Shown here: in pieces, positions 42,254-51,463 of the stretch
Layout: each line of letters starts with the position of its first letter
Position numbering within the stretch: position 1 is the first letter of the stretch
Position numbers and translations under genes: made by a program
The notes under the pieces: model-generated
Database searches by the model: none
Told to the model about the DNA's origin: nothing
Seen by the model: only the letters and a program-made list of their open reading frames with translations
Source: Sphingomonas nostoxanthinifaciens
GTDB lineage: Bacteria > Pseudomonadota > Alphaproteobacteria > Sphingomonadales > Sphingomonadaceae
Assembly (NCBI RefSeq): GCF_019930585.1
Contig: NZ_CP082839.1
Location: 3,794,001-3,858,000 of the forward strand
Direction: 5' to 3'
Length of the DNA stretch: 64,000 nt

Positions 42254-42754
42254 TCAGGCTTCGCCCGCGGGCTCTGCTCCGGCGAGCGACTGCGCCTGCT
42301 GGGCCTGCGCCATGTACATCGCCGCGAAATCGATCGGATCGAGCAGCAAAGGCGGGAAATTGCCGTCGCGCACCGTCTCGGCGACGATGCGGCGCGCGAA
42401 CGGGAACAGCAGGCGCGGTGCCTCGGCGTAGAGGAAGCCCTGCATCTGCTCCGGTGCGACGTTGCGGATGCCGAAGAGACCGGCGTAGAGCAGTTCGAGC
42501 GCGAACGCGACCTGCTCGCCCTCGCCGACCGCGCGGACCTCGATATTCATCTGCACCTCGTGCACGTCGTCCGCCGCCGGCGCGACGCCGATGTTGAACG
42601 AGACGTCGATTCGCGGCTGCGCCGGCCATTGGTAGACCGACGGCGCGTTCGGATTCTCGAACGACAGATCCTTCACATATTGCGCGATCAGGCCGATTTG
42701 CGGGCCGTTGTCCGCGCCGTTCGGGTTGACGGTGACGAATTCGTTCTCGGCCAT
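42254..42754 (-). CDS. secB: Protein-export chaperone SecB
   Basis: 166 residues. Family landmarks: IGLIAQYVKDLSFENPNAPS near the N-terminus, IDVSFNIGV and QMNIEVRAVGE strands, LYAGLFGIRNV and FPFARRIVAETVRDGNFPPL near the end. Tetrameric cytosolic chaperone that keeps precursors unfolded and hands them to SecA. The Asp/Glu-rich N-terminus and Ala/Gln-rich C-terminal tail are usual in alphaproteobacteria. Divergent from the Tim44-like gene across 194 bp. Confidence 0.95.
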   Translation of the reverse strand: MAENEFVTVNPNGADNGPQIGLIAQYVKDLSFENPNAPSVYQWPAQPRIDVSFNIGVAPAADDVHEVQMNIEVRAVGEGEQVAFALELLYAGLFGIRNVAPEQMQGFLYAEAPRLLFPFARRIVAETVRDGNFPPLLLDPIDFAAMYMAQAQQAQSLAGAEPAGEA

Positions 42755-42948
42755 GACATCCTCGGATCCGGATTGCGGGATCGGGCCGCACGCAGGGGCC
42801 CGTCGTTCCGCCGCCGCTAGCAGCCACGACAGGGCAGAGCAATGCGGAACCCCCCGGCACGACCTGCGTCTAGTGTGTGCCCCGTTAAGCGGTTTGCAGA
42901 ACGGAGCCCACGTCCCTATGTTGCGGACTTAGAGTTTCTGGAGGCAGG

Positions 42949-43593
42949 GTGACCACGCTCATCATTCTCGCCATGGTGTTTGTCTTCGTCGCACTCCGAC
43001 TGTGGAGCGTGCTGGGGCGTCGCACCGGGCATGAGCAGCCGATGGCAAAGGCCGATGCGGTGCTTGCACCGCGTACGCCCGCCGTGAGCGTGCCCACGAC
43101 CGAGCCGGCGGTGACGCCGATCGACAATCTGCCGTCGCCCGCCGCGGCGACCGGCCTGCGCGCGATCTCGGCAGTCGATCCGCAGTTCGATGCGGTGCGT
43201 TTCGTTGAAGGCGCCAAGAACGCCTATGCGATGGTGCTCGAGGCCTTCTGGCGCGGCGACGAGGAGCAGATCGGCCAGATGGTCGAGACCGAAGTCGCGC
43301 AAGCCTTTGCCGCTGCGATCCACGAACGTGAAGCCGTCGGCGAGCATCTCGACAATCGTCTGGTGTCGGTCGAGATGGCGCAGATCGAGGATGCGCGGGT
43401 CGAGAATCAGGTCGCCTTCATCCGCATCCGCTTCGAAGCGGATATCGCGGCGGTGACGCGTGATCGCGACGGCAACGTCATCGCCGGTTCGCTGACCGAC
43501 GCCGTGCCGACGCAGGACGTATGGACCTTCCGCCGCGCCGTGCGCTCGGCCGATCCGAACTGGATCCTCTGCGAGACGGACGAAGCCGCCTGA
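42949..43593 (+). CDS. Tim44-like domain membrane protein
   Basis: 214 residues from GTG 42949; GGAGGC lies 5-6 bp upstream. One N-terminal membrane helix (TTLIILAMVFVFVALRLWSV), a Pro/Ala/Thr linker, then a Tim44-like domain (about 80-214; FVEGAKNAYAMVLEAFWRGD, VSVEMAQIEDARVENQVAFI). The alphaproteobacterial homologue TimA is an inner-membrane protein thought to be related to the mitochondrial import motor part. Divergent from secB, a fitting export-related neighbour, though a link is not proven. Confidence 0.85.
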   Translation: MTTLIILAMVFVFVALRLWSVLGRRTGHEQPMAKADAVLAPRTPAVSVPTTEPAVTPIDNLPSPAAATGLRAISAVDPQFDAVRFVEGAKNAYAMVLEAFWRGDEEQIGQMVETEVAQAFAAAIHEREAVGEHLDNRLVSVEMAQIEDARVENQVAFIRIRFEADIAAVTRDRDGNVIAGSLTDAVPTQDVWTFRRAVRSADPNWILCETDEAA

Positions 43594-43649
43594 GCGCGGG
43601 CACGATGCTTTCTATCAATGCGATGATCGGATGGGAGGCGCGCGGCAGT

Positions 43650-44903
43650 ATGTCGGCGCGCCTGCGTGTCGCGAGCGTGGCGCTGCTCATGCTGCTGGCG
43701 GGCTGCGTCTCTTCGCACAAGCCGCCACCGCGCCGTGCACCGCCACCGCCGGCTGCAGCACGCCCTGCTCCACGACCCACCCCGCCGCCCGCGCCGCCTA
43801 AGCCGCGCGACGCGGTCACCAGCGGCGTGTCGGCCGCACCGCCCGTCTCGGCGCTCGACATCACTAGTGACAGCGCCGCGGCGGCGCTCGCGGCGTTCCG
43901 CCTGTCCTGCCCGCGCCTGCTCAAGCGCACCGACGTGTCAGGCCTGACGCAACCGCTCGACTGGAAGCCCGCATGCGATGCGGCAGCGGCCGGGCCGGCC
44001 GATCCGGTCGCCTTCTTCCGCGACCAGTTCGAGACGGTGCTGGTCGGCGGCGGCGCGAGCTTCGCCACCGGCTATTACGAGCCGGAGATCGAGGGATCGC
44101 GCACGCACGATCCCGGCTACGACGTGCCGATCTACCGCCGCCCGCCCGATCTGATCGATCAGCTCGATCCGACCACCGGCAAGAAACTGCGCGGGCGGAT
44201 GCAGGATGGCGGCCTCGCGCCTTATTACGAACGGGCCGAGATCGACGGCGGTGCGCTTGGCGGCCAAGGGCTCGAACTCGCCTGGGCGAAGGATCCCTAC
44301 GAATTCTTCTTCCTGCAGATCCAGGGATCGGGACGGCTGCTGCTGCCCGACGGCACCATCATGCGGATCGGCTATGATGGACAGAATGGCCGCGAATATG
44401 TCGGCATCGGCCGGCTGATGCGCGACCGCGGGATCTTCGATCCGAACAATCCCGCCAATAACGGCGTGGCGGTGGCCGCGTCGATGCAGGGCATGATGGG
44501 CTGGATGCGCGACCACCCCGACGATGCGCGCGCGATGATGGAGCAGGACAAGAGCTACGTCTTCTTCCACGAGCTGACGGGCGCCGGCCCGATCGGCGCG
44601 CTGGGCGTGGCGGTCGCAGGTCATGTCTCGGTCGCGGCCGATCCCAATTACGTGCCGCTCGGCGCGCCGGTCTGGCTGTCGATGGATCGGCCCGAGGCGA
44701 CCGGGCTGTGGGTGGCGCAGGATACGGGCGGCGCGATCAAGGGCGCGAATCGCTTCGATACATTCTGGGGGGCGGGCCCGGTCGCGCGCATCACCGCCGG
44801 CGGCATGTCGGCGCGCGGGCAGGCGCTGGTGCTGGTGCCGCGTGGCACGCTCGCGCGAATCAACGGACGGGGGCCAAGTGGCGGGGCGCCGGCTCAACCC
44901 TGA
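43650..44903 (+). CDS. mltA: Membrane-bound lytic murein transglycosylase A
   Basis: 417 residues from ATG 43650, chosen because it gives a proper lipoprotein signal (RLRVASVALLMLLAGC, Cys19) with GGGAGG about 9 bp upstream; earlier in-frame ATGs exist. A Pro-rich linker precedes the MltA core (FATGYYEPEIEGSRTHDPGY) and the C-terminal 3D domain (GLWVAQDTGGAIKGANRFDT), whose last Asp is the likely catalytic acid (FWGAG). Cleaves peptidoglycan glycan strands to anhydromuropeptides at the outer membrane. The 3' end overlaps the Smr gene by 26 bp. Confidence 0.9.
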   Translation: MSARLRVASVALLMLLAGCVSSHKPPPRRAPPPPAAARPAPRPTPPPAPPKPRDAVTSGVSAAPPVSALDITSDSAAAALAAFRLSCPRLLKRTDVSGLTQPLDWKPACDAAAAGPADPVAFFRDQFETVLVGGGASFATGYYEPEIEGSRTHDPGYDVPIYRRPPDLIDQLDPTTGKKLRGRMQDGGLAPYYERAEIDGGALGGQGLELAWAKDPYEFFFLQIQGSGRLLLPDGTIMRIGYDGQNGREYVGIGRLMRDRGIFDPNNPANNGVAVAASMQGMMGWMRDHPDDARAMMEQDKSYVFFHELTGAGPIGALGVAVAGHVSVAADPNYVPLGAPVWLSMDRPEATGLWVAQDTGGAIKGANRFDTFWGAGPVARITAGGMSARGQALVLVPRGTLARINGRGPSGGAPAQP

Positions 44904-45456
44904 GGATCGCGCCGTGTGGGCGCGCGTCGCCGCCACGGTGAAGCCGCTGGCGGGGAAAGCGCGGCCTGCGGAGGGGGACGTCGAGCCAGCCCCCACCCGT
45001 CATCCCGACGACGGTCGGGATCCAGGTCGCGGCACACCTGCCAAACGAGGACTTACCGCCGCCCTCGACCCCGGCCTGCGCCGGGATGACAGGAAGAGGG
45101 TGGTGACCGCACCCGCCAATACGCTGGATGGCGGCTGGGACCGACGGCTGCAGCGGGGCGCGGTCCTGCCCGATCGCTCGATCGACCTGCACGGCCATAC
45201 GCTCGACGGCGCGCATGCCGCGCTGGAGGCGGCGCTGGCCGACGCAATCGCCGACGAGGTGCGCGTGCTGCTGGTGGTCACCGGCAAGCCGCCGCGCGGG
45301 AGCGAGACGCGGCGCGGGCTGATCCGCGCGAACATCGACAATTGGCTCGCCCATTCGCGCCATCGCAGCCTGATCGCCGCGATCCGCAACGCCCATCCGC
45401 GCCATGGCGGCACGGGCGCGCTCTACCTGATTCTCAGGCGCAGGCGCGGCGGATGA
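44878..45456 (+). CDS. Smr domain protein with in-frame repeat insertion
   Basis: 192 residues from GTG 44878 (overlaps mltA). The C-terminal 85 residues are an Smr/MutS2-type domain: SIDLHGHTLDGAH, then VLLVVTGKPPRG and IRNAHPRHGGTGALYLILR. Small Smr proteins are nucleases or RNA-related factors. Residues about 41-71 (HPDDGRDPGRGTPAKRG, LDPGLRRDD) do not look like normal protein; the DNA there (44999-45090) is a palindromic repeat unit that has landed in frame. Its stop overlaps the convergent dapE stop by 23 bp. Confidence 0.85.
   Translation: MAGRRLNPEDRAVWARVAATVKPLAGKARPAEGDVEPAPTRHPDDGRDPGRGTPAKRGLTAALDPGLRRDDRKRVVTAPANTLDGGWDRRLQRGAVLPDRSIDLHGHTLDGAHAALEAALADAIADEVRVLLVVTGKPPRGSETRRGLIRANIDNWLAHSRHRSLIAAIRNAHPRHGGTGALYLILRRRRGG
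44999..45090. repeat. REP-like palindromic unit inserted in frame in the Smr gene
   Basis: Ends GTCATCCCG and CGGGATGAC are complementary. Inside are two hairpins: ATCCCGAC/GTCGGGAT (45002-45009 with 45014-45021) and CCCGGC/GCCGGG (45070-45075 with 45080-45085). Sphingomonad genomes carry many such units, and reading through them gives HPDDGRDPG...LDPGLRRDD-type peptides. The insertion has no stop codon. Confidence 0.75.
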
Positions 45457-46558
45457 TCGCCTCGTAGGTATCGGTCAATGCGTGGAGATCGGCCACCGCC
45501 ACCGCCTCGTCCAATTTGTGCATCGTCGCGTTGAGCAGGCCGAACTCGACCGTCGGCGCGATCGTCGAGAGGAAGCGCGCGTCGGACGTGCCGCCGGTGG
45601 TCGACAATTCGGGAGTGAGCCCGGTGACGTCGTGGATCGCCGCCGCGACCAGATCGGAGAGCGCGCCCGGCGCGGTGAGGAACGCCTCGCCCGAGATGCG
45701 CGCCTCGACCGTCGCGCGCGGCGCCTCGGCGACCACGATCGCGCGCACCCGCTCGATCAGATCGGCACCGCGATGGCGGTCGTTGAAGCGGATGTTGAGG
45801 CGGATGCGCGCGTGACCGGGAATGATATTGTGCGCGCGATTGCCGACCTCGACGTCGGTCACTTCGAGGTTCGACGCCTGAAACCAGTCGGTGCCGTCGT
45901 CGAGCGTGATCGCGGACAGCGCCGACACAATCCGCGCGACCGCCGGCAGCGGATTGTCGGCGAGGTGCGGGTAAGCCACGTGGCCCTGCGTGCCGGGCAC
46001 GTCGACCCACATGTTGACCGAGCCGCGCCGGCCGATCTTGATCATGTCGCCCAGCCGCACCGCCGACGTCGGCTCGCCGACCACGATCAGGTCGGGCCGC
46101 TGCCCCGCCGCGTCCATCCAGCGCATCAGCGCGCGCGTGCCGTGGGTCGCCGGCCCCTCCTCGTCGCCGGTGATGATGAAGCCGATCGTGCCGGCATGAT
46201 CCGCCACGCGCGACGCCGCGGCAGCGAAGGCGGCGACCGCGCCCTTCATGTCGACCGCGCCGCGGCCGTACAGCAGCCCATCCCGCACCTCGGGCACGAA
46301 CGGATCGCCGGTCCAACCCGCGCCGGGGGGTACCACGTCGGTGTGGCCGGCGAAGGCGAGGAAGGGCGCGCCCGCTCCCCGCACGGCGAACAGATTGTGG
46401 ATCGGCCCGTCAGGCGCCTCGCCGTCGAGAAAACGGTGGACGGTGAAGCCCGCCGCCTCCAGCGCCGCCGCCAGCGCATCCTGCGCGCCGCTGTCGGCGG
46501 GCGTGACGCTGGGGCAGGCGATCAGCGCCTTGGCGAGCTCGAAGGGATCGATGGTCAT
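45434..46558 (-). CDS. dapE: Succinyl-diaminopimelate desuccinylase
   Basis: 374 residues from ATG 46558. Metal ligands are visible: His72 and Asp74 in GHTDVVPP, Asp in GAVDMKG, Glu pair in TGDEEGPATHG, and the C-terminal His in NATMHKLDE. M20 peptidase fold with an inserted dimerisation domain (about 180-290). Makes LL-diaminopimelate for lysine and peptidoglycan, so it is expected to be essential. Divergent from the cupin gene with 59 bp between starts. Confidence 0.95.
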   Translation of the reverse strand: MTIDPFELAKALIACPSVTPADSGAQDALAAALEAAGFTVHRFLDGEAPDGPIHNLFAVRGAGAPFLAFAGHTDVVPPGAGWTGDPFVPEVRDGLLYGRGAVDMKGAVAAFAAAASRVADHAGTIGFIITGDEEGPATHGTRALMRWMDAAGQRPDLIVVGEPTSAVRLGDMIKIGRRGSVNMWVDVPGTQGHVAYPHLADNPLPAVARIVSALSAITLDDGTDWFQASNLEVTDVEVGNRAHNIIPGHARIRLNIRFNDRHRGADLIERVRAIVVAEAPRATVEARISGEAFLTAPGALSDLVAAAIHDVTGLTPELSTTGGTSDARFLSTIAPTVEFGLLNATMHKLDEAVAVADLHALTDTYEAIIRRACA

Positions 46559-46617
46559 CGGCGCGCGGTAGCGCCGCACCAGCGCCCTGCCTAGACTATG
46601 CCGCGGGAGGGCCATGC

Positions 46618-47052
46618 ATGCCGAAGATCGATCTCGCCGCCGTGCCGAAGGACAATAGCAGCCGCTATCTGCCGCCCTATCACGAACCGATGGGCAAGCG
46701 CTGGAACCAGCGGCTCGCGCCGGCCGCGGGCATCACCGACTTCGGCGTGAACCTCATCCGGGTCGAGCCGGGCGGCATCTCCTCGCAGCGTCATTGGCAC
46801 GAAGGGGAGGACGAGTTCGTCGTCATCCTGTCCGGGCACGCGGTATTGGTCGACGATCATGGCCGCACCCCGCTCGGCCCCGGCGACTGCGCCGCCTTCC
46901 CGAAGGGCGGCAACGGCCACCAGCTTCTCAACGAGGGCACAGTGGATTGCGTGATGGTCGCGGTCGGCCTGCCGATGAAGACGCCGTGCCACTATCCCGA
47001 CATCGACCTGTACAATCCCGGCGACGGCACCGGCTTCCGACGCAAGGGATGA
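46618..47052 (+). CDS. Cupin domain protein
   Basis: 144 residues. A single cupin barrel with both motifs: SQRHWHEGEDEFVVILSGH (His-x-His, Glu) and PLGPGDCAAFPKGGNGHQLLN (motif 2 His). Likely metal-binding; substrate unknown. Similar proteins in proteobacteria are annotated only as cupins. Converges with the GST-like gene; a 7-bp stem (47051-47057 with 47061-47067) lies between their stops. Confidence 0.85.
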   Translation: MPKIDLAAVPKDNSSRYLPPYHEPMGKRWNQRLAPAAGITDFGVNLIRVEPGGISSQRHWHEGEDEFVVILSGHAVLVDDHGRTPLGPGDCAAFPKGGNGHQLLNEGTVDCVMVAVGLPMKTPCHYPDIDLYNPGDGTGFRRKG

Positions 47053-47067
47053 GGCGGAAGCCGCCTC
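47051..47067. other. Short hairpin between convergent stops
   Basis: GAGGCGG (47051-47057) and CCGCCTC (47061-47067) form a perfect stem with a 3-base loop, placed between the cupin and GST-like gene stops. It could act as a weak bidirectional terminator; there is no T run. Confidence 0.45.
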
Positions 47068-47731
47068 AGACCACCGGCGGTTCGTATTTCTCGATGACCC
47101 AAGGCTCGTCCTGCGCCTCGGCGATCCATTGTGCGACGAAGGGATGCGCCAGCACCGCCTCGCCATAGGCGACGGCGAAGCGCGGCACCGGGACGGAGTA
47201 AGTGACGAACCGCGTTACCACCGGCGCGAACATGATGTCGGCCGCGGAAAAGGCCCCGAACAGGAAGTCGCCGCCGGTGCCCCAGCGCGACCGCGCCTCC
47301 GCCCACAAGGTGACGACGCGCTGCACGTCGGCGGCCGCCTCGGGCGACAGCGGCGCCTGCGGAAAGCGGGCGCGGACGTTCATGCTATGCTCGCGGCGGA
47401 GCGCGGTGAAGCTGGAATGCATCTCCGCCGCCATCGAGCGCGCCGCCGCCCGCGCGGCATCGTCCGCCGGCCAGAATAGGTCGCGCCCGGCCTTGTCGGC
47501 GAGATAATCGATGATCGCGAGGCTGTCCCACACGACGATGTCGCCGTCCCACAGGATCGGCACCTTGCCCGACGACGGCGCGAATTCGGCCCCTTCGCGC
47601 GCGCGATCCCAATTCTCGTCGTAGAGCGGCACGACCATTTCTTCGTGCGGCAGGCCGGACTGCTTGACGGCGAGCCAGCCGCGCATCGACCAGGAGGAAT
47701 AGGCCTTGTTGCCGATCACGATCTTGAGCAT
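47066..47731 (-). CDS. Glutathione S-transferase family protein
   Basis: 221 residues. N-terminal thioredoxin-like half (KIVIGNKAYSSWSMRGWLAV, with catalytic Ser/Tyr-type residues), KVPILWDGDIVVWDSLAIID matching the glutathione-binding PVL/ES region, and an all-helical C-terminal half (DFLFGAFSAADIMFAPVVTR contains the GST N-capping box). Substrate is not predictable. Confidence 0.9.
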   Translation of the reverse strand: MLKIVIGNKAYSSWSMRGWLAVKQSGLPHEEMVVPLYDENWDRAREGAEFAPSSGKVPILWDGDIVVWDSLAIIDYLADKAGRDLFWPADDAARAAARSMAAEMHSSFTALRREHSMNVRARFPQAPLSPEAAADVQRVVTLWAEARSRWGTGGDFLFGAFSAADIMFAPVVTRFVTYSVPVPRFAVAYGEAVLAHPFVAQWIAEAQDEPWVIEKYEPPVV

Positions 47732-47780
47732 GACGCTGCCTTAACGGCCGATCCGCGCGCGGTCGAGCCGAGCTGGGCGG

Positions 47781-47808
47781 TTGACACGAATCGCTTCATC
47801 ACCTAGCT
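47781..47808 (+). promoter_or_regulatory. Probable promoter of rplU-rpmA
   Basis: TTGACA at 47781-47786 is a perfect -35; a possible -10 (CTAGCT or TAGCTG) lies 16-17 bp further at 47803-47809. This leaves about 70 bases of leader before the rplU ATG at 47880. Confidence 0.6.
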
Positions 47809-47879
47809 GGCGCGCTTTCGCGGACCCGGCCATCCGGTCGGTCGTTCGCGTGTCAAATCTATCGGAAGTGATAAGGGCC

Positions 47880-48230
47880 ATGTTCGCTATCGTGCGCACG
47901 GGCGGCAAGCAGTATCGCGTTGCCCCCGGAGACAAGATCGTCGTCGAGAAGATTGAAGGCGATGCCGGTGCATCCGTGTCGCTGGGCGACGTGCTGTTGG
48001 CGGGCGAAGGCTCCGACTTCCAGTCGGTCGAGGGGCTGACCGTCTCGGCCGAGATCCTGGCGCAGGGCCGCGGTGACAAGATCATCGTGTTCAAGAAGCG
48101 TCGTCGCCACAATTATCGCCGTCGCAACGGCCATCGCCAGTATCACACGGTCCTGAAGATCACCGCCATCGGCGATCACAAGGCCGAGGATCGCGCCAAG
48201 GCTGCCGCGCCCGCGGCTGCCGAGGCCTGA
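47880..48230 (+). CDS. rplU: 50S ribosomal protein bL21
   Basis: 116 residues from ATG 47880 ([18 protein letters not shown]). The family core [20 protein letters not shown] is complete, with an alanine-rich C-terminal tail (AAAPAAAEA) as in other alphaproteobacteria. Binds 23S rRNA. First gene of the rplU-rpmA operon; the next gene begins 14 bp after its stop. Confidence 0.97.
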   Translation: MFAIVRTGGKQYRVAPGDKIVVEKIEGDAGASVSLGDVLLAGEGSDFQSVEGLTVSAEILAQGRGDKIIVFKKRRRHNYRRRNGHRQYHTVLKITAIGDHKAEDRAKAAAPAAAEA

Positions 48231-48244
48231 GGAGCTAGAGAGAC

Positions 48245-48511
48245 ATGGCACATAAGAAAGCAGGCGGTTCATCCCGCAACGGCCGCGACTCGGCCGGCCG
48301 TCGCCTTGGCGTCAAGAAGTTCGGCGGTCAGGAAGTGATCGGCGGCAACATCATCATCCGCCAACGCGGGACCAAGGTGTATCCGGGCGTGAACGTCGGC
48401 ATGGGCAAGGACCATACCCTCTTCGCGCTCAGCGAGGGCCGCGTGGCCTTCCACACCGGCAAGCTCGGCCGCTCGTATGTGAGCGTGATTACCGCCGAAG
48501 CGGCAGAATAA
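48245..48511 (+). CDS. rpmA: 50S ribosomal protein bL27
   Basis: 88 residues ([20 protein letters not shown]). Complete family sequence including the N-terminal tail that reaches the peptidyl-transferase centre, which here needs only removal of the initiator Met. Followed by an intrinsic terminator at 48574-48602. Confidence 0.97.
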   Translation: MAHKKAGGSSRNGRDSAGRRLGVKKFGGQEVIGGNIIIRQRGTKVYPGVNVGMGKDHTLFALSEGRVAFHTGKLGRSYVSVITAEAAE

Positions 48512-48553
48512 CGGACGAACGTTGAAAAACGGGTCGTCCAGCGGGCGGCCCGG

Positions 48554-48569
48554 GGCTCACATGTGAGCC
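48554..48569. other. 16-bp perfect palindrome
   Basis: GGCTCACATGTGAGCC is its own complement. It stands between the rpmA stop and the intrinsic terminator. It could be a regulator site or part of a tandem RNA hairpin; nothing else is known from the sequence. Confidence 0.5.
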
Positions 48570-48573
48570 ATCA

Positions 48574-48602
48574 GGGAGACGGGACGCCCCGCCTCCCTTT
48601 TT
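48574..48602 (+). terminator. Intrinsic terminator of rplU-rpmA
   Basis: GGGAG(A)CGGG pairs with CCCG(C)CTCCC around a short loop and is followed by TTTTT, a good factor-independent terminator 62 bp after the rpmA stop. Confidence 0.75.
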
Positions 48603-48679
48603 CGTGTCTCCCTGACAAGAAGCGCTTTGTGGCCACGGCGTCATCCGTGAGCAACACAAGCCAGACAGGGAGACCTGGT

Positions 48680-49213
48680 ATGTTCGCGATCACCGAACGA
48701 CTCCTGCTGCGGCCCGGCTGGGCGGAGGACGCCCCCGTCCTCGCCGCCGCCATTGGCGAGGCTGCGATCGCCCGCAATCTGGCGCGGGTGCCTTATCCCT
48801 ACGCCGAATCGGATGCGGCGGCGTTCCTGGCGCTGCCGCAGGAGCCCGGCCGGCCACGCTTCCTGATCTTCCTGCGCGACGGCGCCACCTTGATCGGCGG
48901 CATCGCGCTCGACGGCGAGAGCGAGGGCGACGCCAATCTCGGCTACTGGATCGCGCGCGCATATTGGGGCCAGGGTTTCGCGACCGAGGCGGGGCGCGCG
49001 GTGTGTGCGCTGGCCGACGCCAGCCTGCGGCTGCCGCGGCTTCGGGCCAGCCACTCGCTCGACAATCCGGCGTCGGGCCGGGTGCTCGGCAAACTGGGCT
49101 TCCGCCCCGGCCTGCAGGCGCGGCTGCACAGCCTCGGCCGCGGCGAGACGCTGGAGGTGCACCAGTTCACGCGCGACCGCGTCGAGCCGGCCGCGCCGGC
49201 GCTCGCTGCCTGA
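48680..49213 (+). CDS. GNAT family N-acetyltransferase (RimJ-like)
   Basis: 177 residues from ATG 48680 with GGAG 8-9 bp upstream. RimJ/RimL-type acetyltransferase layout: ITERLLLRPGWAEDAPVLAA at the start, NLGYWIARAYWGQGFATEAG (acetyl-CoA loop) and HSLDNPASGRVLGKLGFRPG later. Substrate may be a protein N-terminus or antibiotic; not assigned. Lies between rpmA and obgE and is followed by a palindromic repeat. Confidence 0.85.
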   Translation: MFAITERLLLRPGWAEDAPVLAAAIGEAAIARNLARVPYPYAESDAAAFLALPQEPGRPRFLIFLRDGATLIGGIALDGESEGDANLGYWIARAYWGQGFATEAGRAVCALADASLRLPRLRASHSLDNPASGRVLGKLGFRPGLQARLHSLGRGETLEVHQFTRDRVEPAAPALAA

Positions 49214-49221
49214 ACCATATC

Positions 49222-49249
49222 GTCACCCCCGGACGCGTTCCGGGGTGAC
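49222..49249. repeat. REP-like palindrome between GNAT and obgE
   Basis: GTCACCCC and GGGGTGAC bracket a short GGACGCGTTCC-type centre in 28 bp. This is a common intergenic palindrome of sphingomonads, similar in style to the unit in the Smr gene. It may stop or slow transcription into obgE. Confidence 0.6.
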
Positions 49250-49284
49250 GCTTGGGGGTGCCACTCCCTCTTCTCTTGCGATAA

Positions 49285-50325
<1,041 letters not shown>

Positions 50326-50335
50326 GCGCAGCCGC

Positions 50336-51463
50336 ATGACGATCGCCGATCGGTTCGCGCCCGCCGCCTGCCCGCGCCTCGTCGTCAAGATCGGCTCGGC
50401 CCTGCTTGTCGACCCGGCCGGTGCGATCCGCCGCGACTGGCTGGCGGGTATCGTCGCCGACGTCGCCGAACGCGTGCGTGCCGGCCAGCAGGTGGCGATC
50501 GTCTCGTCGGGCGCGATCGCGCTCGGCGCACGGCGGCTCGGCCTTGCCAAGGGCGGCCGCGCGAGCCTCGAGGATGCGCAGGCCGCCGCCGCGACCGGCC
50601 AGATCGGCCTCAGCCACGCCTGGGCCGAGCTGCTCCACGCCGAAGGCCTCACCGCCGCGCAGATGCTGGTGACGCTCGACGATCTGGAGGATCGCCGCCG
50701 CTACCTCAACGCCTCGGCGACGCTCGACCGGCTGCTGGCGCTCGGCGTGGTGCCGGTCATCAACGAAAACGACTCGGTTGCGACCGAGGAGATCCGCTTC
50801 GGCGACAACGATCGGCTGGCGGCGCGCATCGCGCAGGCGTCGGGCGCGCAGGGCGTGATCCTGCTGTCCGACATCGACGGGCTCTACACCGCCAATCCGC
50901 AGCGCGATCCCGCCGCGACGCTCGTGCCCGTGGTCGAGGAGATCGATGCGCGCATCCGCGCGATGGCGGATGGCGGCTCGGCCTCCGGCATGGGATCGGG
51001 CGGGATGGTGTCGAAGCTCGCGGCGGCCAAGATCGCGCAGACCGGCGGCGCGCATCTCGCCATCGTATCGGGCAAGCGCGACCGCCCGCTCTCTGCCTTC
51101 GTCGCCGACGGGCGCGGCACCTTGTTCGTGGCGCGACCGAGCACGAGCGCGCGCAAGGCGTGGCTCGCCGGGCGACTGACCGCGCGCGGCTGGATCGTGG
51201 TCGATCCGGGCGCCGTCGAGGCGCTGCGGCAGGGCGCGAGCCTGCTCGCTGCCGGCGCACGGCGGGTGGAGGGCGCGTTCGCGCGCGGCGACGTGATCGA
51301 GATCGCCGACGAGGGCGGCGGCCCGATCGCGCGCGGCCTGTCCGAATATGACGCCGCCGACGCGCGCCGCATCGCCGGCCGCCGCAACGACGCCCAAGCC
51401 GAGCTGCTCGGCTATGCCCCGCGCGCGGCCCTGGTGCATCGCGACCATCTGGTGCTGCTGTGA
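50336..51463 (+). CDS. proB: Glutamate 5-kinase
   Basis: 375 residues from ATG 50336. Amino-acid kinase domain (RLVVKIGSALLVD, then VSSGAIALGARRLGL and VINENDSVATEEIRFGDND) followed by a C-terminal PUA domain (about 285-365; GAVEALRQGASLLAAGARRV). First step of proline synthesis, feedback-inhibited by proline. Starts 10 bp after obgE and overlaps the next gene as GTGA. Confidence 0.95.
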   Translation: MTIADRFAPAACPRLVVKIGSALLVDPAGAIRRDWLAGIVADVAERVRAGQQVAIVSSGAIALGARRLGLAKGGRASLEDAQAAAATGQIGLSHAWAELLHAEGLTAAQMLVTLDDLEDRRRYLNASATLDRLLALGVVPVINENDSVATEEIRFGDNDRLAARIAQASGAQGVILLSDIDGLYTANPQRDPAATLVPVVEEIDARIRAMADGGSASGMGSGGMVSKLAAAKIAQTGGAHLAIVSGKRDRPLSAFVADGRGTLFVARPSTSARKAWLAGRLTARGWIVVDPGAVEALRQGASLLAAGARRVEGAFARGDVIEIADEGGGPIARGLSEYDAADARRIAGRRNDAQAELLGYAPRAALVHRDHLVLL

